Assembly: GCF_000695625.1 (NCBI RefSeq)
Contig: NZ_JMQI01000011.1
Coordinates: 248,001 to 312,000 of the forward strand
Length of the DNA: 64,000 nt
Source of the DNA: Amycolatopsis rifamycinica
Lineage (GTDB): Bacteria > Actinomycetota > Actinomycetes > Mycobacteriales > Pseudonocardiaceae
Direction of reading: 5' to 3'
Made by a program: the position numbers and the translations under genes. Of this stretch, positions 50,636 through 57,073 are shown piece by piece. The notes beneath the pieces were generated by a model, which searched no databases, was not told the origin of the DNA, and was given only the letters and a program-made list of their open reading frames with translations. How positions within the stretch are numbered: the stretch's first letter is position 1; every line of letters starts with the position of its first letter.

Positions 50636-51496
50636 CTATCTGCCCGCATTGAGCGCAGTCAGGAACCTTTGAAATTCAAGCATGTCAATCTTTTCCACAT
50701 CTTCATCGCGCAATACAATGTCGAGCCTACTGCAGACCTTAGTCCGCCTTGAGGCAAGGATGAACGAGAGCGCAATAAACCGTAATGAGTCCTGCGCTGG
50801 CAATATTTGAGAGATCCTAGACTGACCACCGCCGATAATCGGCATAGCGACCGGGTCGTCGTTCCCGACAGCCCGAACCTCATTCCACAGATTGGATAGG
50901 CTCGTCCAAAGACCTTCTATATCAGCCTGAGCTTGATTTCTCGCATTCATTGACGAGTAAGCAACGCAGTAGTAGTATTTGCGTTTGCTTCGAATCGCCG
51001 CAATCGTGCCGATTTGGTAAACTTTCTGCTTCCCCGGCTTATCGATTGACCCAACCGGGGAGACCTCCGCTAACGCCCGCTGGAGATCCTGGTCAAGTTC
51101 AGCGCAATCATTATTGTAGACACGCTCCAAAAACTGGCCCTGAATACTACTTCTAGCGATTACGTGCGGCACTGCTGTGTCAAAGGTGTCATTCATACCT
51201 ATAACAAGGCTTTCCGATCGATCAAATAGGTCTCCCACAACCAGGCGAATCTCGGTAGCAGGGGACGCGTACGATTGACGAATCAGCCTAGGCCACGATC
51301 TAACCACCCCGTAACCGATAGCCAAGATTAGCACGATTGCCGAGACGAGGCCGCCGACCTTAGATATGTCATTTGGCCTGATGACGTCATAAAGGCCAAG
51401 GATGACCGCCTGGAAGCCGACTCCCGCGAAGATCTTTACGAACAGGCCGAGCCAGAACCTGCGAGTCTTCAGATCACTCCGAAGCCTAGTGATCAT
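50636..51496 (-). CDS. thsA: Two-TM macro-domain protein, type II Thoeris ThsA-like
   Basis: 286 residues from ATG 51496, overlapping the ThsB-like stop by four bases (ATGA). Two N-terminal membrane helices are evident, FWLGLFVKIFAGVGFQAVILG (about 14-38) and ISKVGGLVSAIVLILAIGYGVV (about 44-66). The rest (about 80-280) is a macro-like domain: RLVVGDLFDRSESLVIGMNDTFDT, KYYYCVAYSSMNARNQAQADIEGLW and PVAMPIIGGGQSRIS. This matches ThsA of type II Thoeris, whose macro domain binds an ADP-ribose-type signal and whose helices disturb the membrane. The gene is notably AT-richer than its surroundings. Confidence 0.82.
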   Translation of the reverse strand: MITRLRSDLKTRRFWLGLFVKIFAGVGFQAVILGLYDVIRPNDISKVGGLVSAIVLILAIGYGVVRSWPRLIRQSYASPATEIRLVVGDLFDRSESLVIGMNDTFDTAVPHVIARSSIQGQFLERVYNNDCAELDQDLQRALAEVSPVGSIDKPGKQKVYQIGTIAAIRSKRKYYYCVAYSSMNARNQAQADIEGLWTSLSNLWNEVRAVGNDDPVAMPIIGGGQSRISQILPAQDSLRFIALSFILASRRTKVCSRLDIVLRDEDVEKIDMLEFQRFLTALNAGR

Positions 51497-52005
51497 AAAC
51501 CATTCCTTGCGTAAACATCATCGCCGTAGAAATGCGGGCCACTCTTATCCGAACTCGCAAACTTCTCCGCGTAATTGTCCAACGCAAACTTGATCGTATA
51601 AGGCTGAAAAGATGTGGAGAGTGTGTAGTAGTCGGCATCCAAGAATGGCTGCGGAATCAGGGACCTCTCTATCGAACGACTCCCGCCCTTGTTTGCAATG
51701 ACCACGGGCAGCCCCAGCTTGATTACTGTCGCCACCTCGTACGCAAGGAATGAGTCGCCGTCACCGCCTTTACGTCGCGCATCAGCCGTACCGATCAGGA
51801 CCACTTGCTTGGCAGTGTTAGAGATTCGTTCGTAAAGCCTGCGCTTGATCTGCTCACGCGAACTCGTGTCCCTGGCGACATACAAGTCATGTGAGTCGTA
51901 GAAGGAAAAGTCAATGTTATCGTTGTCTCGCCAGACTTCCATCATCCTGTACAGATGAATATCTTCACTCGCGAAAGCCACGTAAGTCTTATTGCGATAG
52001 CTCAC
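51493..52005 (-). CDS. thsB: TIR-domain protein, Thoeris ThsB-like
   Basis: 170 residues from GTG 52005; GGAGG lies five bases upstream. It is a single TIR-like domain of the MTH538/ThsB type: KTYVAFASEDIHLYRMMEVWRDN, SFYDSHDLYVARD, QVVLIGTADARRKGGDGDSFLAYEVATVIKLGLPVVIAN. Glu90 in FLAYEVATVIKLG is at the place of the catalytic TIR glutamate. ThsB proteins sense phage infection and turn NAD+ into a small ADP-ribose-based signal for ThsA. It is the first gene of the cargo operon and the macro-domain gene overlaps its stop. Confidence 0.85.
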   Translation of the reverse strand: MSYRNKTYVAFASEDIHLYRMMEVWRDNDNIDFSFYDSHDLYVARDTSSREQIKRRLYERISNTAKQVVLIGTADARRKGGDGDSFLAYEVATVIKLGLPVVIANKGGSRSIERSLIPQPFLDADYYTLSTSFQPYTIKFALDNYAEKFASSDKSGPHFYGDDVYARNGL

Positions 52006-52581
52006 TATTTCCTCCGTTGACAGCTGCCGAACTTGGCTCTATGGGATCAAGGGCGCGCCGCCGGTGGCGGCGCGCCTGTCGCCTACGCAGCCCCTCGCCT
52101 GGGCGGCCGCATCCGCTTCCGACACGGCGGGCTGCCGCTCCGCTTCGCCCGCCGGCCGGGCGGTGCGGCCGCCAGCGGGTCACCTGGCGCAGCGCCGCGC
52201 GGCGGCGGCACACGGGTACCCAGAGCCAACGTTGGCCTCCTCTGCGAGCGGCTGTGCCATACGGGTCGTTCGTGACTCGATCTCCGTTACGTACCGTCGT
52301 GGGGGACCTCCATCCCGACGCCTGATCGTGACAACGGCCGGTAGCACCGCGTCAAGACGGTGAAGCATGTCTTGACCCGGCACCACCGGCCGCGTGCTGG
52401 CTTCGTATCGGGATGCAGGGGTAGGTGTGGCTGGTCCGCCAGGCCGTCTCCAGGCCGTCAGAGGCCAGGGAGCAGCGACAGACGACGAGAACTAACGAGA
52501 CGCATCAGCGCAGCTCAGAGGCCGTCTTCGCCCAAGATCACCAGGTCAAGGAAAACCGGCTGAGAAATTCTGGACATTTTT
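52006..52581. other. Right end of the element: no gene; repeats and possible origin
   Basis: No open frame here has a start site and family resemblance, although several shadow frames exist. The 5' part should hold the promoter for the Thoeris-like operon. A perfect 11-bp hairpin with a GGT loop lies at 52052-52076. Two AGGCCGTC direct repeats, typical of integrase arm sites, lie around 52444-52465. The nested inverted repeats at 52335-52392 are listed separately. Confidence 0.45.
52335..52392. repeat. Nested inverted repeats, candidate replication or transfer origin
   Basis: Outer arms CGGCCGGT (52335-52342) and ACCGGCCG (52385-52392) enclose inner arms GTCAAGAC (52351-52358) and GTCTTGAC (52369-52376). 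Both pairs are perfect and could extrude as one cruciform. Non-coding position in an element with a HUH-type initiator suggests a double-strand origin or a clt-like transfer site. Confidence 0.4.
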
Positions 52582-52605
52582 GAGGGGACGCAGCAGATTC
52601 AGCAG
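52582..52605 (+). repeat. attR core
   Basis: Second copy of the 24-base core, identical to 41811-41834. Element sequence lies to the left and chromosomal sequence to the right. The element-side flank also codes for EILDIF in the dehydrogenase frame, so attP homology extends beyond the core. Confidence 0.85.
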
Positions 52606-52656
52606 TTGATCGTCGCTCGCCGGATCCTCGGCAAGACGAGCGCCGAGCTGAAGTGA
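52582..52656 (+). pseudogene. Displaced native 3' end of the acyl-CoA dehydrogenase gene
   Basis: 25 codons from the core to TGA 52656, giving EGTQQIQQLIVARRILGKTS then AELK, nearly the same protein end as 41811-41885 but with many synonymous changes after base 24. It has no start of its own. The original terminator follows directly. This is the chromosomal end cut off by insertion of the element. Confidence 0.85.
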
Positions 52657-52662
52657 CACGCT

Positions 52663-52692
52663 GAAGGCCACCCCGACCTCGGGGTGGCCTTC
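52663..52692. terminator. Native acyl-CoA dehydrogenase terminator
   Basis: Perfect 14-bp arms (52663-52676 with 52679-52692), in practice a 13-bp stem with a four-base loop, seven bases after the displaced stop. It also serves the convergent alpha/beta hydrolase gene ending at 52700. Confidence 0.75.
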
Positions 52693-52699
52693 AACGCGC

Positions 52700-53755
52700 T
52701 CAGGACAGCTGGTCGTCCAGGAACTCGTCCAAGTACCGCCAAGTGGTCCCACGGGCCTTTCGCCCGGTCAGGACGCCCAAATGCCCACCCGGCGCGGTCT
52801 TGAAGCGGACCTCCGGTGCCTTGTCCAGCAGCTGTACCACGCGCTCGACCGATGGCCGAGGCGCGATCGTGTCGTTCTCGCCCGCCACCACCAGGGTCGG
52901 CACGCGGACCGAGGACAGGGAAATGATGCGGCCGTTGAGGTCCACCTTGCCCTCCGCCAGGTCGTTCGTGCGGAACAGGCGGTGGTACAGCTGGCCGAAC
53001 GTGCGGCCCGGGTATGCGTACATGTTGCTCATGAAGTGGTCGACCGCCTCGATCTGGGCCAGGTAATCACGGTCGTCGAGGTGGGACAGGATGGCCAGGG
53101 GCTTGGTGATCTCCTTGCTGATGCCCGTCGCGCGGAAGACGCGGCTGACCAAATAGGACGGTGCGCCGCCGAACACGCGGTAGATGGGGGTCAGCAGGTG
53201 GCCGTTCGTGAGGTCGACCAGCGGGCGGAACGGCGCCACGATCGGGATGGCCGTGAAGTCGACCGGCGAGCCGATCGCCGTGATCGACGCGATCGGGAGG
53301 TCCGGCTGGTCGGCGTTCACCAGCAGCGAGAAGATGCCGCCCAGCGACCACGACACCAAGTGCACGTCCTGGCCGCCGGCGTCCGCGCTCACGCGCCGGA
53401 TCGCGCGCGGCAGCACCTCGTCGATCCAGTGCTCGATGCCCAGCCGCCGGTCGGAGAACGCCACCATGCCGTAGTCGACGAGGTAGGTGTTGCGGCCGCC
53501 GTCGATCAGGTGCTCGATGAGGCTGCAGCCGCGGCGCAGGTCGAAGCAGATGGCCGGCGCGGCCAGTGGCGGCACCAGCAGGATGGGCGGCCCGGACACC
53601 GCCCCGCCGCGGTGCGTCATCCGGTACAGCGAGCGGTTGGGGCCCTGGTCGATCAGCACCCGCGGCATCGGCCGCAGGTCGGCGACGCCGCCGTGCAGCA
53701 CCTTGCCGACCACGTTCGACGCCGCGGCGGCCAGCCGCGCGGGTGGTGAAACCAT
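52700..53755 (-). CDS. Alpha/beta hydrolase, PHA synthase/depolymerase-like
   Basis: 351 residues from ATG 53755, with GGGAGG about 10 bases upstream. PILLVPPLAAPAICFDLRRGCSLIEHLIDGGRNTYLVDYG and the lid-like regions resemble PhaC-family proteins. The nucleophile elbow is VSWSLGGIFSL with Ser (normal PHA synthases have Cys), VAGENDTIAPRPS supplies the Asp and APGGHLGVLTGR the His. A Ser nucleophile points to an esterase or lipase of this fold rather than polymer synthesis. It probably forms a unit with the upstream SDR gene about 100 bases away. Substrate unknown. Confidence 0.82.
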   Translation of the reverse strand: MVSPPARLAAAASNVVGKVLHGGVADLRPMPRVLIDQGPNRSLYRMTHRGGAVSGPPILLVPPLAAPAICFDLRRGCSLIEHLIDGGRNTYLVDYGMVAFSDRRLGIEHWIDEVLPRAIRRVSADAGGQDVHLVSWSLGGIFSLLVNADQPDLPIASITAIGSPVDFTAIPIVAPFRPLVDLTNGHLLTPIYRVFGGAPSYLVSRVFRATGISKEITKPLAILSHLDDRDYLAQIEAVDHFMSNMYAYPGRTFGQLYHRLFRTNDLAEGKVDLNGRIISLSSVRVPTLVVAGENDTIAPRPSVERVVQLLDKAPEVRFKTAPGGHLGVLTGRKARGTTWRYLDEFLDDQLS

Positions 53756-53856
53756 GGTTCTCGAGCCTCCCAAAAAGCCGGTCCGGAGGCAATCTTGCCG
53801 GGCCGGGCGGGCGGACTCAACACCAGCTCACCCGCGAGCACGTCCATTTCGGACGG

Positions 53857-54708
53857 TCACTGGTCCGTCCGAGTTACCCCGGGCCCGCTCTCCGCGGCCC
53901 GCGCTTCGTACGCCGCACGGGCCGGGGAATGGGCCGCCGAAGCCAAAAGCCGGTCCGCTTTCAGCGCCCGCGCGAGCGTCTCGCCCGCCCGCCGGGGCAG
54001 CAACCGCGTGAGCTTGCCCATAGCGCCCAGCGAGCGGGGCACGAAAACGTCGAAACGAGGTTTGCGCAGGGTCGACACGATGGCGTCGGCCACATCCTCC
54101 GGCCGCACGGACTTGAACAGCTTCGCCTCGCCCAAGCCGCTCGCGAGTTCCGTCCGCACGACGCCCGGCATCACGCACGAGACGTGCACGCCGCTGCCGT
54201 GCAGTTCCAGGTGCACCGCCTCGGACAAGCCGACGACGGCGTGCTTGGTGGCGCAGTACGTCGCCGCGCCGGGAAAGCCCGCTTTGCCCGCGAAGGAGGC
54301 GATGTTGATGATGTGCCCGCTGCGGTGCGGCCGCATCCGCCGCACCGCCTCGCGCGTGCCGTGGATGACGGCGTGCAGGTTGATTTCCAGCTGACGCCGG
54401 GTCGTCGCGTCGCTCTCGGTGTCGAGGTCGCCGAGCGGCATGATGCCGGCGTTGTTGATCAGCACGTCGATCCGGCCGTGCCGGCGTTCGACCTCGTCGA
54501 GGAATTCCGTGAACCCGCGGATGTCGGTGACGTCGAGCGGCAGCGCGTCGGCGCCCAGTTCCGCGGCGGTCTTCTCGGCCCGCACTTGGTCGAGGTCGCC
54601 GATCACCACCTTCGCGCCCAGCCGGGACAGCGCCGACGCGGTCGCCGCGCCGATCCCCTGCCCGCCGCCGGTGATGACGACGACCTTGCCCGCGAGTTCC
54701 TCGGCCAT
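53857..54708 (-). CDS. Short-chain dehydrogenase/reductase
   Basis: 283 residues from ATG 54708 with GAAGGAGTC upstream. Motifs: KVVVITGGGQGIGAATASALSRLGAKVVIGDLD, DVLINNAGIMPLGDL, HIINIASFAGKAGFPGAATYCATKHAVVGLSEAV with the Ser-Tyr-Lys triad, and CVMPGVVRTELASGLGEAKLFKSVRPEDVADAIV. The C-terminal tail is basic. It resembles SDRs that act on lipids or steroids, often found with fatty-acid genes. The alpha/beta hydrolase downstream may act in the same pathway. Confidence 0.9.
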   Translation of the reverse strand: MAEELAGKVVVITGGGQGIGAATASALSRLGAKVVIGDLDQVRAEKTAAELGADALPLDVTDIRGFTEFLDEVERRHGRIDVLINNAGIMPLGDLDTESDATTRRQLEINLHAVIHGTREAVRRMRPHRSGHIINIASFAGKAGFPGAATYCATKHAVVGLSEAVHLELHGSGVHVSCVMPGVVRTELASGLGEAKLFKSVRPEDVADAIVSTLRKPRFDVFVPRSLGAMGKLTRLLPRRAGETLARALKADRLLASAAHSPARAAYEARAAESGPGVTRTDQ

Positions 54709-54767
54709 GGCGACTCCTTCGTCTGTTGGCACCGCGTCAACAGTGTCGCCCGTACCACCGCGTCGCG

Positions 54768-55280
54768 CTACCCCACGCGTTGCTCCAGCACCTGCCCGGC
54801 CCACTCGCCGACGTCGAACCGGACCGTCGGCTTGAAGCCGTGGCTCTCGTAGTAGCGCTGCAGCTCGCCGTCGCCGCCGGCCCAGCAGTCGACGCGGACC
54901 AGGTCGATGCCGCGCCGCCGGGCCTCGTCGAGCGCGTACTCGATGAGCCGCCCGCCCACGCGCCGGCCGGTGAACCGCCGCGACGTGATGAGCAGCCGGA
55001 TGTACAGCTCACGCTCGTCGACCGCAGGCACGTGCTCGTCGCGCTCCTCCGAGACGATCAGCGCGCCCGCGGCCTCGCCGTCGACCACCGCGATGCGCAG
55101 ACCCGGGTCCGCCGCCATGCCCTTGACCCGCTCGACGCGCTTCGGGACCCGGCTCCACGGCTCGGTCCCCCACTGCTTCGCGCTGCCGCGGGCGACCAGC
55201 CATTCGACGGCTTCGTCGAAGAACCGCAGCAACGTGTCCGTATCCCCAGAATCACCCGATCGGATGACCGTGTTGTCCAT
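54768..55280 (-). CDS. GNAT-family N-acetyltransferase
   Basis: 170 residues from ATG 55280. The GNAT order is visible: an N-terminal strand and helices (VIRSGDSGDTDTLLRFFDEAVEWLVARG), a central strand LRIAVVDGEAAGALIVSE, ELYIRLLITSRRFTGRRVGGRLIEYALDEARRRG with the acetyl-CoA pyrophosphate loop as RRFTGRRVGGRL, and CWAGGDGELQRYYESHGFKPTVRF. It acetylates an unknown amine or protein. The methionine aminopeptidase gene ends nine bases upstream of its start on the same strand, so the two are probably co-transcribed. N-terminal protein processing is a tempting shared theme. Confidence 0.88.
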   Translation of the reverse strand: MDNTVIRSGDSGDTDTLLRFFDEAVEWLVARGSAKQWGTEPWSRVPKRVERVKGMAADPGLRIAVVDGEAAGALIVSEERDEHVPAVDERELYIRLLITSRRFTGRRVGGRLIEYALDEARRRGIDLVRVDCWAGGDGELQRYYESHGFKPTVRFDVGEWAGQVLEQRVG

Positions 55281-55289
55281 GTCCCCTGT

Positions 55290-56054
55290 CTACCGCACGG
55301 TGAGCACGCGCGGGCCGTCTTCGGTGATCGCGATGGTGTGCTCGACGTGCGCGGCCCGGCTGCCGTCGGCGGTGCGGATCGACCAGCCGTCCGGGGCGTA
55401 CCGGTAGGCGTCGCCACCCCGGGTGAGCATCGGCTCGATGGCCAGCGCGAGACCGGGCTTGAGCCGCATCCCGCGGCCGGCGCGGCCTTCGTTCGGCAGG
55501 TGCGGGTCCTCGTGCATCGCGCGGCCGATGCCGTGCCCGCCGTGGTCGTCGAGCATGCCGTGGCCGTGCGCGCGGCCGGCGGTGCCGATCGCACAGGAGA
55601 TGTCGCCGAGCTTCGCACCCGGCTGGGCGGCGGCGATCCCGGCGGCCAGGGCCCGCTCGGTGGCCTCGATGAGCGCGAGGTCGGCCGGGTCGGCGTCGCC
55701 GACGACGAAGCTGATCGCGGCGTCGCCGTTCCAGCCGTCGAGGATCGCGCCGCAGTCGATGCTGACCAGGTCGCCGTCCTGGATGCGGTAGGCGGTGGGG
55801 ATGCCGTGCACGACGACGTCGTTGACGCTGGCGCAGAGGACGTTCGGGTAGGGCGTGGGCGCGGACCGCGGCTGGTAGTGCAGGAACGACGGCTTCGCGC
55901 CGGCGTCGCTGATGACGTGGGCGGCGACTTCGTCCAGCTCCCACAGGGAGACGCCGATCGCGGCGGCCTCCTTGACCGCGTGCAGCGTGTTCGCCACCAC
56001 CCGGCCGGCTTCGCGCATCATCGCCAGCTCGGACTCCGTTTTGATCTCGACCAT
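55290..56054 (-). CDS. map: Type I methionine aminopeptidase
   Basis: 254 residues from ATG 56054. The pita-bread metalloprotease residues are present: His in DVVVHGIPTAYR, Asp in LVSIDCGAILDGWNGDAAISF (both metal Asp), His in DDHGGHGIGRAMHEDP, Glu in LALAIEPML and Glu in AAHVEHTIAI. It removes N-terminal Met from new proteins. It lies away from the usual secY-adk-infA setting, so this is probably a second map copy with its own control. A 28-bp perfect palindrome sits two bases upstream of the start codon, with a likely leaderless promoter. Confidence 0.93.
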   Translation of the reverse strand: MVEIKTESELAMMREAGRVVANTLHAVKEAAAIGVSLWELDEVAAHVISDAGAKPSFLHYQPRSAPTPYPNVLCASVNDVVVHGIPTAYRIQDGDLVSIDCGAILDGWNGDAAISFVVGDADPADLALIEATERALAAGIAAAQPGAKLGDISCAIGTAGRAHGHGMLDDHGGHGIGRAMHEDPHLPNEGRAGRGMRLKPGLALAIEPMLTRGGDAYRYAPDGWSIRTADGSRAAHVEHTIAITEDGPRVLTVR

Positions 56055-56055
56055 G

Positions 56056-56083
56056 GCGATAACTATACCGGTATAGTTATCGC
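56056..56083. promoter_or_regulatory. 28-bp perfect palindrome at the map promoter
   Basis: The centre is ACTATACCGGTATAGT; symmetry extends six bases further each side without mismatch (56056-56083). It abuts the map ATG, and TATAGT on the minus strand is a good -10 box eight bases before the ATG, so a repressor bound here would block the promoter. Transcription of the YbaB-like gene starts on the other side. Confidence 0.7.
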
Positions 56084-56149
56084 TGTCCAGTGGCGGCCGC
56101 GTTAAGCCGGTGGCTCTGTCGGCGTCATCCGGAGTTCAACGAGCACTGA

Positions 56150-56725
56150 TTGACTTCCTTCGTTCACAACCTCTTTGGCGACGAGGACAAATTGACCCAG
56201 TCAGTGCCGTCCGGCGGCGACCCGTTGGCCGCGTTCACCGTTGAACTCGAGGAAATCCGGGCCAAGGCCGCCGCAGCGCAGGAACGACTCCGATCCGCCA
56301 CCGCCAGCGTGCAGTCCCCGGACGGCGCGGTCTCGGTGACGCTCGGCCCGAGCGGGGTGCTGCAGGACCTCCGGTTCGGCCCCCGTGCGTACGAGCGCCC
56401 CCCACAGGCCCTGGCCGGTCTGGTGATGCAGCTGGTCGGCCGGGCGCAGCAGAAGGTCTCGGCCGAGGTCGCCGACGCGTTCAGCGGCATGGTGGGCGAG
56501 AACTCCGCCGCCCGCGAACTGCTCGACGAGTTCCTGCCGGAACCCCCGGAGGACGACGCGGCGCCCGCGGGCAAGAGCGAGGTCTTCATGCCGGAGCAGG
56601 AGGCCGAGGATCGCCCGCCGCGGCCACCGTCGCCCCCGCAGAACCGGCCGCCGCAGCCCGGTCAGCCGCGACGCCGTCCCCGGCCCGCGCCCGACGAGGA
56701 CGACGGCGAAAGCAACCCCTGGTAG
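56150..56725 (+). CDS. YbaB/EbfC-like protein, secretion-locus type
   Basis: 191 residues if started at TTG 56150; TTG 56192 with GAGGAC four bases upstream would give 177. The core (about 28-125) has FTVELEEIRAKAAAAQERLRSATASVQSPDGAVSVTLGPSGVLQDLRFGPRAYERPP and a long helix, the YbaB fold. The tail is acidic, then Pro-rich (RPPRPPSPPQNRPPQPGQPRRRP). YbaB-like proteins open many actinobacterial type VII secretion effector loci. The EspC-like gene begins 12 bases later. Confidence 0.82.
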   Translation: MTSFVHNLFGDEDKLTQSVPSGGDPLAAFTVELEEIRAKAAAAQERLRSATASVQSPDGAVSVTLGPSGVLQDLRFGPRAYERPPQALAGLVMQLVGRAQQKVSAEVADAFSGMVGENSAARELLDEFLPEPPEDDAAPAGKSEVFMPEQEAEDRPPRPPSPPQNRPPQPGQPRRRPRPAPDEDDGESNPW

Positions 56726-56737
56726 GAAGGGAAAACC

Positions 56738-57073
56738 GTGGTTTCCGGAGCAGGGTTCTCGGTCGATCCGGCCGAGCTGCAGAAGTTCAGCCAGTTCCTG
56801 TCGGGCACCACGCAACCGGCGGTGCAGGACGCCGCGAACCGGATGCAGGCCGCCAACGGGTTCGACAACGCCGCGTTCGGCATCCTGCTCGCGCAGGTGC
56901 TCGCCGTGCCCTCGCGGATCACGATGGCGGTGATCACCGGCGAGATCGGCAAGCTCGCCGGCGACATCGGCAAGTCCGCGGCCGACGTGAAGAAGGCGGC
57001 CGAAACGTACGCGACCCACGACGCCGACACGGCGCAGGGGTTGAGCACCTTCGAGACGGAGCTGGGCAAGTGA
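56738..57073 (+). CDS. EspC-family type VII secretion protein
   Basis: 111 residues from GTG 56738 (GAAGGGAAAACC upstream). FSVDPAELQKFSQFLSGTTQPAVQDAANRM and GLSTFETELGK frame a four-helix-like chain typical of ESX-1 secretion-associated (EspC/PF10824) proteins. A hydrophobic stretch LLAQVLAVPSRITMAV lies in the middle. It may act as a secretion partner or chaperone of the larger protein encoded next, whose start overlaps its stop by GTGA. Confidence 0.8.
   Translation: MVSGAGFSVDPAELQKFSQFLSGTTQPAVQDAANRMQAANGFDNAAFGILLAQVLAVPSRITMAVITGEIGKLAGDIGKSAADVKKAAETYATHDADTAQGLSTFETELGK

Larger units (their letters stand above)
41811..52605. mobile_element. Actinomycete integrative and conjugative element (about 10.8 kb) in an acyl-CoA dehydrogenase gene
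   Basis: The ends are 24-base identical direct repeats at 41811-41834 and 52582-52605. Next to the left end are a tyrosine recombinase and an excisionase-like gene, followed by a rolling-circle-type initiator, an FtsK/SpoIIIE-like transfer ATPase and small accessory genes, then on the other strand a regulator and Nudix gene. This is the AICE layout of pSAM2 and pMEA elements. Those use tRNA genes as a target; none is seen at either end here. The right end carries an AT-richer three-gene Thoeris-like cargo. All core functions look intact, so excision and transfer may still work. Confidence 0.88.

Noticed and set aside
52006..52560. Short open frames at the right end of the element as genes
   Set aside because: Arg/Ser/Pro-rich or Ala/Gly-rich products, no ribosome sites, and mutually overlapping frames.
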